DNA from: Deinandra increscens subsp. villosa
Lineage: Eukaryota > Streptophyta > Magnoliopsida > Asterales > Asteraceae
DNA: 64,000 nucleotides
Direction: 5' to 3'
Assembly: GCA_039602395.1 (NCBI GenBank)
Contig: JBCNJP010000017.1
Span: 93,720,713-93,784,712 of the forward strand
Part shown: one piece after another, positions 47,159 through 57,761 of the stretch
How the letters are laid out: each line of letters opens with the position of its first letter
Numbering within the stretch: position 1 is the stretch's first letter
The notes under the pieces: model-generated
The model's database searches: none
Seen by the model: the letters and a program-made list of their open reading frames with translations, nothing else
What the model was told of the DNA's origin: nothing
Made by a program: the position numbers and the translations under genes

Positions 47159-50023
47159 ATGAAGAGGATTCATGAATCAAGAAAGCCTCCGGTTCACCAA
47201 CAATCACTCGGTATGAACAAGTTATCAAACACACAATACACTTCAGTAAAAGACGATAGTAATTTTCATTACTATTCTGCTTTACCCCTATGGAATGGGA
47301 AAATTTTGCAGCATGATAACAAGGAGATTATGTTAGATATTAGTACACTAAAAGGAAGTGATGATTCTTTAGATGATATCGGTTCCACTTCCTTTTCTGG
47401 AGCTAGTCATCCTCCAGAGCCAATTGACATAGATTTCATGAGCCCGGTGCGTGTACCCATTGGCAAAAAAAAATCACCTAATTCAGAATGCTTACTAAAA
47501 AGCCTGTCAGTTAAGGGCCCTTTTCTAGAAGATCTGTCACTTCGGGTTTCCGGAATCAAACAGAGCCCTTTACCTGGTCCTGTTCCTGTTCCTGGTCCTT
47601 CACCGGAGGGATCACCATTACAACAAGATTCAGAAAAGGAGTGTGTTTGGGATACTTCGTTACCTCCTAGTGGTAATGTAAGCCCACATAGCAGCATTGA
47701 TAGTACTAGCAAAATTACGGCTATGAGTGTTGGGAACAGCTGTTGCACCAGCAACGGGGTTACAAGTGATGGAATGCTTAGCATCGATAGTTTTTGTGAA
47801 AGTACCAAAGGGAGTGTTCGAGGGGATTCGTTAGAAAGTGGGAAAACGAGTATTAGTCGAGCGAGTGATAGTAGTGGGCTAAGTGATGATAGCAACTGGA
47901 GTAATTTCACTGGGAGTGTTAACAAGCCTCACAAAGGGGATGATCCTAGGTGGAAAGCGATTCTTGTTATTCGTGCCCGAGACGGGCTTCTGGGCATGAG
48001 TCATTTTAGGCTTTTGAGACGCCTTGGTTGTGGTGACATTGGTAGTGTGTATCTTTCCGAGCTGAGTGGGACCTACTGCTACTTTGCAATGAAAGTGATG
48101 GATAAAGCATCCCTTGCTAGTAGAAAGAAACTGGCTCGAGCCCAAACCGAAAGAGAGATATTACAACTACTTGACCACCCGTTTTTACCAACTTTATATT
48201 CTCATTTCGAAACTGATCGGTTCACTTGTTTGGTGATGGAATATTGTCCTGGTGGAGACCTGCACACATTAAGGCAACGCCAACCTGGAAGACATTTCTC
48301 AGAAGATGCTGCAAGGTATGATATTTAACCTTTTCCAAATTGAATCCAAATAAACAGCAGTAAAGAAACATGAGTAAACTTTGTTTTTGGTCCTTGACGT
48401 TCGCTCCTTTTATCCCTTTTAGTCCAAAGTTTTCAAAAATCTGATTTTGGTGCCTCACAATTCATTTTTGTATCAATTTTGTGGTCCAAAACCTAAAATC
48501 CGTTCAAAAGAACCGTTAGTTAACCCCACCTGAGGGGTATTTTAGTCATTTGCCTTAACTTTTGGTCCACGTATAAAAGGATCTTCATCTTATTTTGGAC
48601 TAAAATACCCCTCAGGTGGGGTTAGCTAACGGTTCTTTTAAACGGATTTTAGATTTTGGACCAAAAACTTGATACAAAAATGAAATGTGAGGCACCAAAA
48701 TCATATTTTTAAAAACTTTGGACTAAAAGGGATAAAAGGAGCAAACGTCAAGAACCAAAAACGAAGTTTACTCAAGAAACATTTAGAGCATTCACAACCC
48801 ATTCCCTATAATGGTTGTGAGGGTAAGCCTTAAAATTTAAGGTGTAGTTTTGAGTGGTTGTGAGTAGAGGTGAGAGAAATATTTAAGAAAAAATCTGGGG
48901 AATCTCTATATTTGAGGAAAAATCTGGTAAATCTTTAAAATTTAAGGTTTGAAGAGAGAGAAAAGATAATGATAAAGGTATAAAAAATATTATTTAATTG
49001 TGGTTGTAAGTGGAAGAGAGATAAAAAGTAATGATAAATATATAAATTATAGGGATAAGGATAGAGAATGCGCTGTGAATGCTATAGGCTTTTTACTAGT
49101 TTATGTATCCGTGTAATACAAGCGTAATATGATAATCGACATTGGTTTCCTCAAGCAGGTTTTACGCAGCTGAAGTTCTGTTAGGGCTTGAGTATCTCCA
49201 TATGCTGGGAGTCGTATACCGAGACTTGAAGCCCGAAAACGTGTTGGTACGTGATGATGGTCACATAATGTTGTCCGACTTTGACCTTTCTTTAAGGTGT
49301 GCGGTTTTGCCTACACTAGTGAAATCATCGCAAAACTCTGATACTTCCAAACGACAGTCATCATGCATCGAGCCCACATCCGTTTGCATCCAACCCTCGT
49401 GTTTCCTCCCACGTGTTTTCACTCAAAAAAACAAAAAACGAAGCAGTTGGAAATCCCGAGCTGATCTCGCCCCACTCTTCGGTCCACTCCCTGAACTCGT
49501 TGCAGAGCCGACTGCTGCTCGGTCCATGTCATTTGTCGGGACTCACGAATACCTGGCACCTGAAATCATCAAAGGGGAGGGGCACGGGAGCGCTGTAGAC
49601 TGGTGGACGTTCGGGATCTTCTTACACGAGTTGTTATACGGTAAAACCCCTTTTAAGGGTGCGGGAAACCGAGCCACTTTGTTTAATGTTGTTGGGCAGC
49701 AGTTAAAGTTTCCTGAATCACCTGGTACTAGTTACGCGAGTCGGGATCTGATCAGGGGATTGTTAGCGAAAGAACCGCAGAACAGGCTTGGAGTCAAAAG
49801 AGGAGCAACCGAGATCAAACAACACGCATTTTTTCAAGGTGTGAACTGGGCTCTGATTCGCTGCAGTACCCCGCCTGAGGTGCCGAGAGCGATGGAGGTG
49901 GAACCGCCACCTGTGAATTTCCGGGAAGCTGCGGCCACAGTTGGGGCGGTTAAAGAGAGTGAAAGAATGGTGGGTATGGAGACCAAGTCTGGGGGTAATT
50001 ATTTAGACTTTGAGTTCTTTTAG
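47159..50023 (+). CDS. D6PKL: D6PK-like AGC VIIIa serine/threonine kinase, two coding exons
   Basis: Exons 47159-48315 and 49159-50023; intron 48316-49158 (GT...AG) splits an Arg codon; 673 aa. Residues 1-282: Ser-rich, disordered N-terminus. Kinase domain from about 283: glycine loop LGCGDIGSVY (289-298), ATP-binding Lys312 (FAMKVMDK), Glu331 in TEREIL, YRDLKPEN with catalytic Asp408, and DFD (426-428) in place of DFG, the hallmark of plant AGC VIII kinases. An insert of about 80 residues follows, with a basic patch TQKNKKRSSWKSRA that in D6PK relatives binds membrane phospholipids. Then the activation segment SFVGTHEYLAPE (Ser510, the usual PDK1 site) and the C-terminal FEFF hydrophobic motif for PDK1 docking. 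In this family D6PK phosphorylates PIN auxin exporters at the plasma membrane; exact substrate here is inferred. Start chosen because an in-frame TGA lies nine bases upstream. No damage seen. It lies wholly inside the giant MULE. Confidence 0.93.
48372..48773. mobile_element. 402-bp MULE-type foldback MITE in the kinase intron
   Basis: Perfect 9-bp flanks AAGAAACAT (48363-48371, 48774-48782). The two halves are long inverted repeats (GAGTAAACTTTGTTTTTGG at one end and its complement at the other, extending about 170 bp including CCCACCTGAGGGGTATTTTAG). The end GAGTAAA resembles that of the giant element. Inserted in intron 1 of the coding region, so splicing need not be affected. Confidence 0.92.
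48787..49083. mobile_element. 297-bp MITE almost abutting the previous one in the same intron
   Basis: Ends AGCATTCACA and TGTGAATGCT are perfectly inverted, and similarity continues as AACCCATTCCCTAT against ATAGAGAATGCGC. Starts five bases after the target duplication of the MULE MITE. The target duplication could not be settled, so the superfamily is open (PIF/Harbinger or hAT). Confidence 0.7.
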
Positions 50024-50398
50024 CTCCCATCCCCTAATTATATAAATTTTTTGTTCAGGTTGTTACTAGCTAGTGACGGTTTAATCTCACGTGTATCAGT
50101 GTTGACTGTTGTATGTTGGTTCCTGGATGCTAGAAGTGTTGTTGGTTTTGATATAGTTAAATTAAATGCATTATTAGTTCACTTTTTTGGGAGGATTTTT
50201 AATGTAACGATCCCAACCATTAGATAGATCAGAAGTAAGTGAAGTTTCGTTTTTTAAATGTAATAATTCAACTCGTAAGTTTAATGAGATAATGCAACTC
50301 ATAAGTTCAATGAGACAATGAGATATTGTATATATATATACAATCTTAAAATTCACCTATGGAATTGTGTTATTTTTTGTCTTTTTCTGAAAATCTAA
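50024..50398 (+). other. 3' flank of the kinase gene, presumed 3' UTR and terminator region
   Basis: A+T-rich with TTGTATGTTGG-type U-rich motifs near 50110 and AAATTAAATGCA near 50160. No exact AATAAA. It ends where the Helitron starts at 50399. Confidence 0.4.
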
Positions 50399-51380
50399 TC
50401 TTTCTACTTTAATAAACAATTACAATTGTTGACACATGTCAACACTAGATTCATTCTCACAAAAGTTTTCCCTCTCAAATCTACTCCTTAATAATATTTT
50501 TTTATTGGAAATTATATCATATTTTATAATCATGATATATTTATATATATTTATATTTATGGGATTATGACAATCATATATTAAATTTACAACTTACTTT
50601 TATTTAAATATAATTTTTAAACTATTATTATTTTCATTTTAAAAAAAATTTAGAAACTTATAAAATACCAATAAGCCTTTATTTAGTGTGTTTTCAAATA
50701 TAATTGGGTAAATTATATTTAATATTTTAATTAATGAATACTTAATACTATTTTACAAATTCAATCAGCGTTGCGTTGTGGGTGATACTATTTATAAAGA
50801 AATTCATAAGCGACAAAAATCATGTTCATAATATCCAATATTAAATAGTTTTTCCTACCATATCAAATAAGCCATGTTCATCCAAATTGAAAATCTTAGA
50901 CATCGCGACTAATACAATTGTAAGTTTTATAATGTATATCAACATAACATTTTTTATTGATAACATTATAGTCTTTTGATTATAATTTAGATTTTATGAT
51001 CAATAATTAAAATGTGTTCATTATAATTTTAATAAAACTTTATACTCATCTAACTTTATATACAGACTTAAAGTCTCAAGTTTATCAATTCATAATTCAT
51101 GTTAGTCGTTATTGAGGGTTTGATATGTATTTTTTATCATTATCTCGTTTATCTTGCATTTTCCAAATATACAAGTAGAGACATGCCCTAATTTTTTTAT
51201 TTTTTATAAAGAGAGTAAATCACCAATAACATATTATGAATTATAACTTTAGTTGCTTATTTAATGTAATGTAATACGTTATTCCGGTAATGAGAAGAAT
51301 ATGCATGAATTATCAATTATATATATATATATATATATATTTAATTATTCAACCCGTATAACATACGGGTTCTATCCTAG
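50399..51380 (+). mobile_element. 982-bp non-autonomous Helitron
   Basis: Starts TCTTTCTACTTTAATAAA with host A before it (50398). Ends with a perfect 9-bp hairpin AACCCGTAT (51351-51359) / ATACGGGTT (51363-51371), five bases, CTAG (51377-51380) and host T (51381). TC start, hairpin, CTAG end and insertion between A and T are the defining features. No Rep/helicase coding inside, so it depends on another copy. A (TA)n run lies at about 51320-51341. Confidence 0.85.
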
Positions 51381-51592
51381 TCTATAATATATACATACAG
51401 TGAGAGATATTTCTCAAAACCTATTGTATCCCAGTTGGATTTGTTTTTGCCCCATGCCTTAGGATAAATGTTACATAGAAGATAGAATGATCGTTTACTA
51501 ATAAGGAAGAACGATCGTGTTTTTTTGGGAGAGCAGGGATCAATAATCTGACTAGGAATGATATGAAGGATCGATTGATTGGTAGGGTTTTA

Positions 51593-51814
51593 TGATAAGA
51601 ATTATTTTTTTTTGTTTTATTAAATTAAATTTAAGTGATTTTTGAAAATGACTATATTGCCCCTAACTTAACAGTGATTTTTAACACCGTTAGTGATAAA
51701 GGACTCCAGTGAAACATAATAAGAACATAAAGGATGTCGGATGAAACAACTTTACTTAAAGGACATAATTCGCAGATGAGGTAAAACATAAAGGACCTTC
51801 TGTATAATTTACTC
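51593..51814 (-). repeat. right terminal inverted repeat of the giant MULE
   Basis: The reverse complement starts GAGTAAATTATACAGAAGG and aligns with 31400-31620. The 9-bp duplication TATGACTTA follows at 51815-51823. 51381-51592 between the Helitron and this repeat has no gene. Confidence 0.85.
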
Positions 51815-51857
51815 TATGACTTATTTTAAAAGTTATAACAAGATCTATATATAATAT

Positions 51858-53643
51858 CAGTGTTGTAGAAATTAGGATTAATCAACTATTAATCGGGGAT
51901 CAATCGCTTGGCGGTCCCCAAGCGATTACGATTAAGGATTTGAGGATTCTTGGCGGTTTTGGTGGTCCTTGATGGTCCTTGACGGTCCTTGGCAATTAGG
52001 TTAAAAATTTCACTAAATATATAAAAATTAAAAGAACCTTAAATACATACCCGATCCAAAAGGTTGATCTTAGCAATATTTTTTGGAAATATGAAGCCGA
52101 ATCGGTTAAGAAAGCGATTGATGAAGCTTCTTGGACCGATAATAATCAAGCACCCACGAGAGAACTTCTTGATGAAGATTTTGAGTTCGAGAATGAGGTG
52201 TAAGTGTTTGTAGAAGATGAATATGAGTCGGATGAGATTCAAATATTGGAAGCACTCAGGCAAGATTAAAGGAATATGAAAATTTAAATTTATGAAAATG
52301 TATGGAGATTCGTTTTGGAATCTAAAGGCCTAAGGATTAGTCGTTCTAAGACCGAGTATCTTCAGTTCTTCACGGCGACTTCAACGTGGCGAGTGACGTT
52401 GAGGATGTCAAGATTCCTTTAGGAGGTCAGGCGATTCTGGGCGTTACCAAGTTTAAGTACTTAGCATCGTTTGTGAAGAGCGATGGGGGCATTGATAGTG
52501 ATGTGGCCCACTGTATCAGAGCGGGTTGGTGTAGATGGCGTGCAGCCACAGGTGTACTGCGTAAGCTGGAGGTGGCGGAGATGAGGATGTTGAGGTGGAC
52601 GAGTGGCCACACACAGTTGGACCGAATTAGAAATAAGGTCTTTCAGGAAAGGTTTGCGGTGGCGGATATCTCTGAGAAGATACGGGAGAGGAGATTGAGA
52701 TGGTTTGGGCACGTAAAGAGGAGGCAATTGACATTGCCAGTTCGTTCGGTTGATACCATTACGGTGGAGGGGAGGAGAGGTAGAGGTAGGCCTAAGCTCG
52801 TGGAATGAGTGTATAAGGTTTGATTTGCTAGACTTGCATCTCTCTGAGGATATGGTCAATGATAGGGCATCATGGAGGCGTAGAGTTATGGTTAAGGAAT
52901 TCTAGAGGTGTTTGGAGGGTTTTTAATTACCTTTTTATTTTGTTATTACTTATTTATATTTTGTGTCATATTTAATTTTATTGACTTATTTATAGTCATT
53001 TTATTATTGGTCTTATTATTATTTTTTATCACGATACATGTATATATACTTATTTGTGTCTCATTTATTAATTTATATATAAATATATATATATTTATTC
53101 TTATTCTATTAATTTATTTATGTATTTTTTATATATTTTAATTTCTCTTTTCTTTTTATTTATTTTATTTATTTATATATTTTTATTTATTTATATTTTT
53201 CTTCTCTATCGGTTTTTGTTGTCACTTTCACATGTATTTCGGAGTTAGGGGTCTTTCTGGAAGCAACATCTCTATTCTTTTGGGTAGAGATATGGTTTAC
53301 CTACATCACACCCTTCCCAGACCCTACTGATAGCACCATTTATGTGTTATTTGTGGGACTTTACTGGGTTTGATTGTTGTTGTTGTTTTTGTGTTTGGTT
53401 TTTGAGATTATTAAATGTAATGAACTTCTACTATTATACTTATGACTAAAATGTTTATTTAACCACTAGATTATGACTTTTTAAAGGTTTTTTTACTTAT
53501 TATTTATTAATTGTATTAGGATATTGGTAATATATATATGTTTATATTTAATTTTTTTATTTTTTATAATAATTTAGGGTCTAATCCCGGATAAATCTTG
53601 TTAATCTTTTAACCCTAATCAACCACCGAACGATTTCTACAAC
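51858..53643. mobile_element. hAT-like element used as target by an RTE LINE
   Basis: Inverted ends CAGTGTTGTAGAAAT and ATTTCTACAAC. Flanks TATAATAT (51850-51857) and CATAATAT (53644-53651) match at 7 of 8. Inside, before the LINE, 52051-52205 (+) gives PIQKVDLSNIFWKYEAESVK and more acidic residues, which might be the last part of an encoded protein, but I do not recognise it. Confidence 0.5.
52302..53393 (+). mobile_element. RTE-type LINE 3' fragment
   Basis: C-terminal RT-region protein in pieces: SKGLRISRSKTEYLQF, DGGIDSDVAHCIRAGWCRWR and AEMRMLRWTSGH, RERRLRWFGHVKRR, GRRGRGRPKLVE (stop at 52806). This is the typical end of plant RTE-clade ORFs. About 60 residues are deleted between ATGVL and the AEMRML block, and an early frameshift is present. 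The 3' part (53240-53393) has the conserved GGAAGCAACATCTCT-like leader, CTTCCCAGACCC and a TTG-repeat tail (TTGTTGTTGTT), as RTE elements have instead of poly-A. Confidence 0.85.
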
Positions 53644-53651
53644 CATAATAT

Positions 53652-54064
53652 ATTATAATAAGGTTATAAAGTAAGATACATTGTGAAAACATATATTGGA
53701 ATTAATATATGAATCATATATTTAGTGTAAAAGAATCAAAGAGCATATAAACATAACATGTAGCTGAATAGGCTCTAGTATCTTTATATATATTTACATA
53801 GTTCCACTTAAAAGAAGAGAAATGGTTAGAGTTTGAAAGTGAAGAAATTGTGAGATGATATATATATTTTATCTTATTATTTGCCACTTCAAGGTTCAAA
53901 TCAGCAATAGCAATTTTTTTTCTCCGTATGAATACTTGATGTGTGAACTTTAAGTCTTTTCAACCTATAAGAGTAGATTAAAAAGATATGAATATTTCTC
54001 AGCAATAATATATTTTAAAATAATTAAAGGTAAAAAATGGAGTTAGTTTTACTTTTCTTTATAG
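53652..54064. other. A+T-rich spacer, no gene
   Basis: Nothing recognised; the minus frame 53714-53899 is A+T-rich and motif-free. Confidence 0.4.
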
Positions 54065-54073
54065 TTATTTAAA

Positions 54074-54453
54074 GGAAAATTGGAATTAAATAATCCAAGT
54101 TATTGGGTATTGGCGGATAATAATCCGAGTTCCAATATTGGCCTACAATAATCTCAATTATTTGGGTCTTGGAATTCATTGGGCCGCCGTTAATTTTTCA
54201 TTAACTCCGTTAGTTGTGTGCTGACGTGGCACATGCCACGTCAGCAAGTATGATGCCACATCACCTGCCACGTCAGCAAAATGATGCCACATCACCTGCC
54301 ACGTTAGCAAGTACTAGCGGAGTTAGTGAAAAATTAACGGCGGCCCAATGAATTCCAAGACCCAAATAATTGGGATTATTGTAGGCCAATATTGGAACTC
54401 GGATTATTATCCGCCAATACCCAATAACTTGGATTATTTAATTCCAATTTTCC
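54074..54453. mobile_element. 380-bp foldback element, probably MULE type
   Basis: GGAAAATTGGAATTAAATAA at the left is the complement of the right end. The arms are about 150 bp each and nearly perfect, so the whole could fold into one hairpin. The centre (54220-54310) holds three imperfect copies of GATGCCACATCACCTGCC or CACGTCAGCAA. Flanks TTATTTAAA (54065-54073) and ATATTTAAA (54454-54462) match at 8 of 9, pointing to MULE. Confidence 0.8.
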
Positions 54454-54462
54454 ATATTTAAA

Positions 54463-54943
54463 TTAGAAAAGTCTGGGTTTGTTGATATCTTCGAGGCTGG
54501 AGTAGTTATAAATGATCCTGTAAAAAAATAATCATTATAGTTAATCTACTTTTACTAATGTAGGTTTTGACAACATACCTTCTCTAACACCCGTAAACAT
54601 ATTTAACGTTTTAATGACGTTTACTAACATTCAAAATTTGGTCCCAGAAAATTTAGTTCATTATAAACAACAGTTCTTGTTTAATGATAACATGACATCT
54701 TAAAAATCAATAATCCACACTTCTCGGTTATCACATCCCAAAACAAATCATGGGTTAACTCGAACATTTTTAAAATTTCGACACGGCTTGTTCGTAAGTA
54801 TGCAAATCCTTACGAACGGCTACTTATATAATCCCATCAAAACCTTTCAATAGTACACAATTTTAAGTTCATAAACTCAATTAACCCGAAAATAACATGG
54901 TAATAAACCCGACACATTTTTGACTTTTATGCATTTTATATTA
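54463..54943. other. A+T-rich spacer, no gene
   Basis: Nothing recognised. Sequence such as GGTTTTGACAACATACC may be a remnant of an LTR, not provable here. Confidence 0.35.
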
Positions 54944-54951
54944 CCCTGAAT

Positions 54952-55348
54952 CACTGTTGCAAAAAATCGGTCTAGGCGTCCGAGTACTCGCCGAGTAGTC
55001 GCTAGGCGGTGGGTTGCCGAGGAGCCTTGGCAATAATCCGCCTATGGTAGGCGCACTCGGACAAACTTAATGGTACGCGTTATATTGTGACTTATATAAA
55101 ACAAAAGTTGGTTCCGCCACTATGCAAGGCTAATAATGCTCTTGGTTGTGGAACATTTATTGATATATATTAATTAAAACATATTTTGTTATAAATATTA
55201 GTATTTAAACATGTATATAATCCAAGAAATTTAATTTCATTATAATTACCATATCCGAGTACTCTCCGAGTACTCCCCGCGTAGGCCCGAGTACTCACAA
55301 CTCCCTTGTCGACCGACTTGGTAGCGCCTAGCGACTTCTGCAATCTTG
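54952..55348. mobile_element. 397-bp non-autonomous hAT element with perfect 8-bp duplication
   Basis: CCCTGAAT at 54944-54951 and 55349-55356. Ends CACTGTTGCAAAAAATCG and GCGACTTCTGCAATCTTG are imperfect inverted repeats. Interior GAGTACTC and CTAGGCG motifs match the 131-bp MITE at 12308-12438, which looks like a shortened relative. Confidence 0.85.
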
Positions 55349-55356
55349 CCCTGAAT

Positions 55357-56631
55357 TATCAGGTTAACTCCTTGCAACTCTAGACGACTTCAGGCAAGTT
55401 CAACATTTGGGTGTTCGGTCCTTCACTTGGGCTTCATGGTAATCCGGGCCTGACCTTAAGTTCACCTGACATTTTACACTAACTATATTAGTGTATAATG
55501 CACATAAACATATTATGATTACAAACATAAAAGAAAATCAACAATTTAGGCACTTAGACCCCTCGCATATCGCAAGGGTTGTCTTGCGCCACGCAAGGCA
55601 AACTAGATGTATCGCCTAGTTTACCTCTTGCTCCAAGCGATACGCTTGGAGCGAAATTTCCAGGACTCAAGCCATGTTCGACCAATTTTCATAGTTAACC
55701 AATTTTTTTGGCTTTTTGCCACATCTTCAATCTTTGGGTTAGGATCATTTTGGGATACTTTTGCATACGTTTTTAACTCCAAATTCACTATAAAACATGT
55801 TAAACACATAATTCAAATAACATCCTTTTAGTTAGGGTCTTTAAGGCGTTTAGTTACATAAAGCTATAACCTTTCATCTCGTATGATCCGTTAGGCTCCA
55901 CCACACCTTGTGAAGTTCCAACTTACTAAATTGATGTTATCACACCCCCAGTTTACCACTAACGGAGTTTTACCGTGTGGGTGTGAGAACAGACCAGGAC
56001 CCGAGTCAATGATTGCAACAACACAAAACATTCCACGTAATAAAATAAAGGCATTTAATGTTTGAATTAAAACCATAGTTTAAAATGTAACGCGATGGAA
56101 ATAAATGAATGCGCAAAACACGCGCTCAACCGTTTAAAATAATTTCAAACAATTAAACGTAAAATGTTAAGGTTTTCTCCCAAAAATAAATGTTTAATCG
56201 TAAGCCAAATGTGAAACCCGCAATACGTACCAACAGCAAAAAACTCCTAGCAACCTGTACAAAGTTTGGTAAAATCAAGTGTCAGCTAATGCTGGTGAGT
56301 TCACTAAAAGTAGTATAATACATATACTAGGCATAAAGATATATAAATAGTTTTATGTAATGCGTTAATAAAGTTGAATACTATCGTAGGTAGCTAGCCT
56401 AGTTGTCATGTCCATTAGGAAGTTCGCAACCGAAGCTGACTAAATGTATGTAGGGAATACCTACACGTTTTGCCTCCCCTGTGTCCATCTGTACACAATA
56501 GTTTTGGCTGACATTAACTCCGTTCGACCTCCAGTCAGGTGGGCATCCCGTGCACAGCAGAGCGATGGTTGTCAATCCTCAGTAATACTACTAAAGTTGC
56601 CAAGGAGAAAGGTGATTCTTGTTCTTAAGTT
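55357..56631. other. spacer, likely retroelement leader or LTR sequence
   Basis: No gene. The region near 55930-56010 (ATCACACCCCCAGTTTACC and GTGTGGGTGTGAG) looks like retroelement-derived sequence, but no PBS or LTR end could be assigned. Confidence 0.3.
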
Positions 56632-57331
56632 GACTTGTTAAAGCTACCACGTTTTAAACAACAAGGTTTGGGATATGAGAACAAAGAGGTTCAAGTTCAA
56701 ATATCTAAGAAGAAGTCAAATGTTGCTGGTCTTAAAGTTCAAAAGGGCAAAACCAAACAGCAGAAGCAACAAAAGAAAGTTACTTCGTGTCCATTCAGGA
56801 CTGATTGTTATTCCTCAGGAGGTTCGTCATGTGATTCTAATACTACACCACGACGATCTCCTAGCTCAAATGGATTCTTTATACTGAGGTTTAAAAGGTT
56901 TTAATTTTATAATGATTTATTTTATCCGGATCATTTTGGCTATTATGACAAGCCAATGAGTTTTAAAGGTAAACATCCGGTAAATGAAATTTCTTCCGAT
57001 GATGGTTCGATGAATCCATTTCATCGTCATTTATGTTATGCATGTCATCGATGTGGACATAAAGCTTCAGATTATCCTACGACTACTTACAAAGAACCAT
57101 CCGTTGGTATAAATGCCAAATTTGTAGATATTCATGGCCGAATTTTTTATGAACCACAATTCACATCTGGTGAATTGCCTCACAAAAGTAATTTTGATAA
57201 AACAAGTTCATTAAAAATTTTCAAACCAACAAAGATCTGGAAACCTAAATTGGTTTCTAAAGCCCAGAGCGACTATGTAGAAGACATTGGACGATCTGAA
57301 GCGATTAACTTTAGTTCTTTTGACAACTAAT
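56632..57331 (+). pseudogene. copia gag C-terminal fragment with second zinc knuckle
   Basis: The frame LKLPRFKQQGLGYENKEVQV and a Lys/Gln-rich tract are followed after one stop by the knuckle region CYACHRCGHKASDY (57040-57080; the last Cys of CX2CX4HX4C is Tyr), then basic and Asn/Ser-rich sequence to a stop at 57331. It parallels CYVCRRYGHYAVDF on the minus strand near 59660 of the neighbouring element. It is cut at 57408 by that element's insertion. A continuation would be expected after 63980. Confidence 0.65.
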
Positions 57332-57413
57332 GTTTGTTTAGTGTCCGCAGGTACTTCAAGAAGACCTATTGTTAATTACTCAATTTGCTAATAGTGGAGT
57401 GTCTGTGCTTAAT

Positions 57414-57761
57414 CGAAAGAGCGTGAGCGGCATATCGTCTACTCAATCTAGCTATTTCGGTATGCAAAACGTAATTAAAAGATTGTTTTATTGATCATTA
57501 AAGTTCAACGATACAATCTGGACAAAAAGAACACTCAGAGAGAAAACACTCAGAAACACACACTTAGACTCACCAAGCTCTGAAGATTACAAAGCACTTA
57601 AGTATTAATACTAGACGAGTTGTCCACGAACTGGGACTCCCACGAACTGCCAGTTCGTGGGGTCATGAAATGTGACTTTGTGTCCAGCTCGTGGCTCTTC
57701 TAATCATCTTCATTCTATATGTTCTATAACATCACGTGTCGCACAGAACCATTCTCTAACT
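57414..57761 (-). repeat. 3' LTR of the gag-only copia element
   Basis: Homologous to 63627-63975. Contains CCCACGAACT-GCC-AGTTCGTGGG, a 10-bp perfect stem with a three-base loop at about 57638-57660, lying upstream of the TATA-like region in sense direction. The terminal TG/CA bases are mutated at both ends. Confidence 0.85.

Larger units (their letters stand above)
31400..51814. mobile_element. giant (20.4 kb) Mutator-like element carrying a kinase gene
   Basis: The segment has inverted ends of about 220 bp (31400-31620 and 51593-51814) and a perfect 9-bp direct repeat TATGACTTA immediately outside both (31391-31399, 51815-51823). Nine-base duplications are characteristic of MULEs. The end sequence GAGTAAA is also shared by the independent 402-bp MULE-like MITE at 48372-48773, which has its own 9-bp duplication. 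No MuDR-type transposase is visible, so it would be non-autonomous. Inside are the complete D6PK-like gene (45.9-50.1 kb), three LINE copies and one LINE remnant, hAT, pogo-like, MITE and Helitron insertions, and an N gap. Many of these have their own target duplications and so arrived separately. The length before later insertions cannot be fixed, but the gene with introns and promoter lies within the ends. Alternative: an ectopic recombination between two copies that happened to recreate matching flanks, which I consider unlikely. Confidence 0.75.

Noticed and set aside
47407..48145. Minus-strand frames of 172 and 88 codons opposite the kinase exon
   Set aside because: Shadows of the kinase coding sequence; no motifs.
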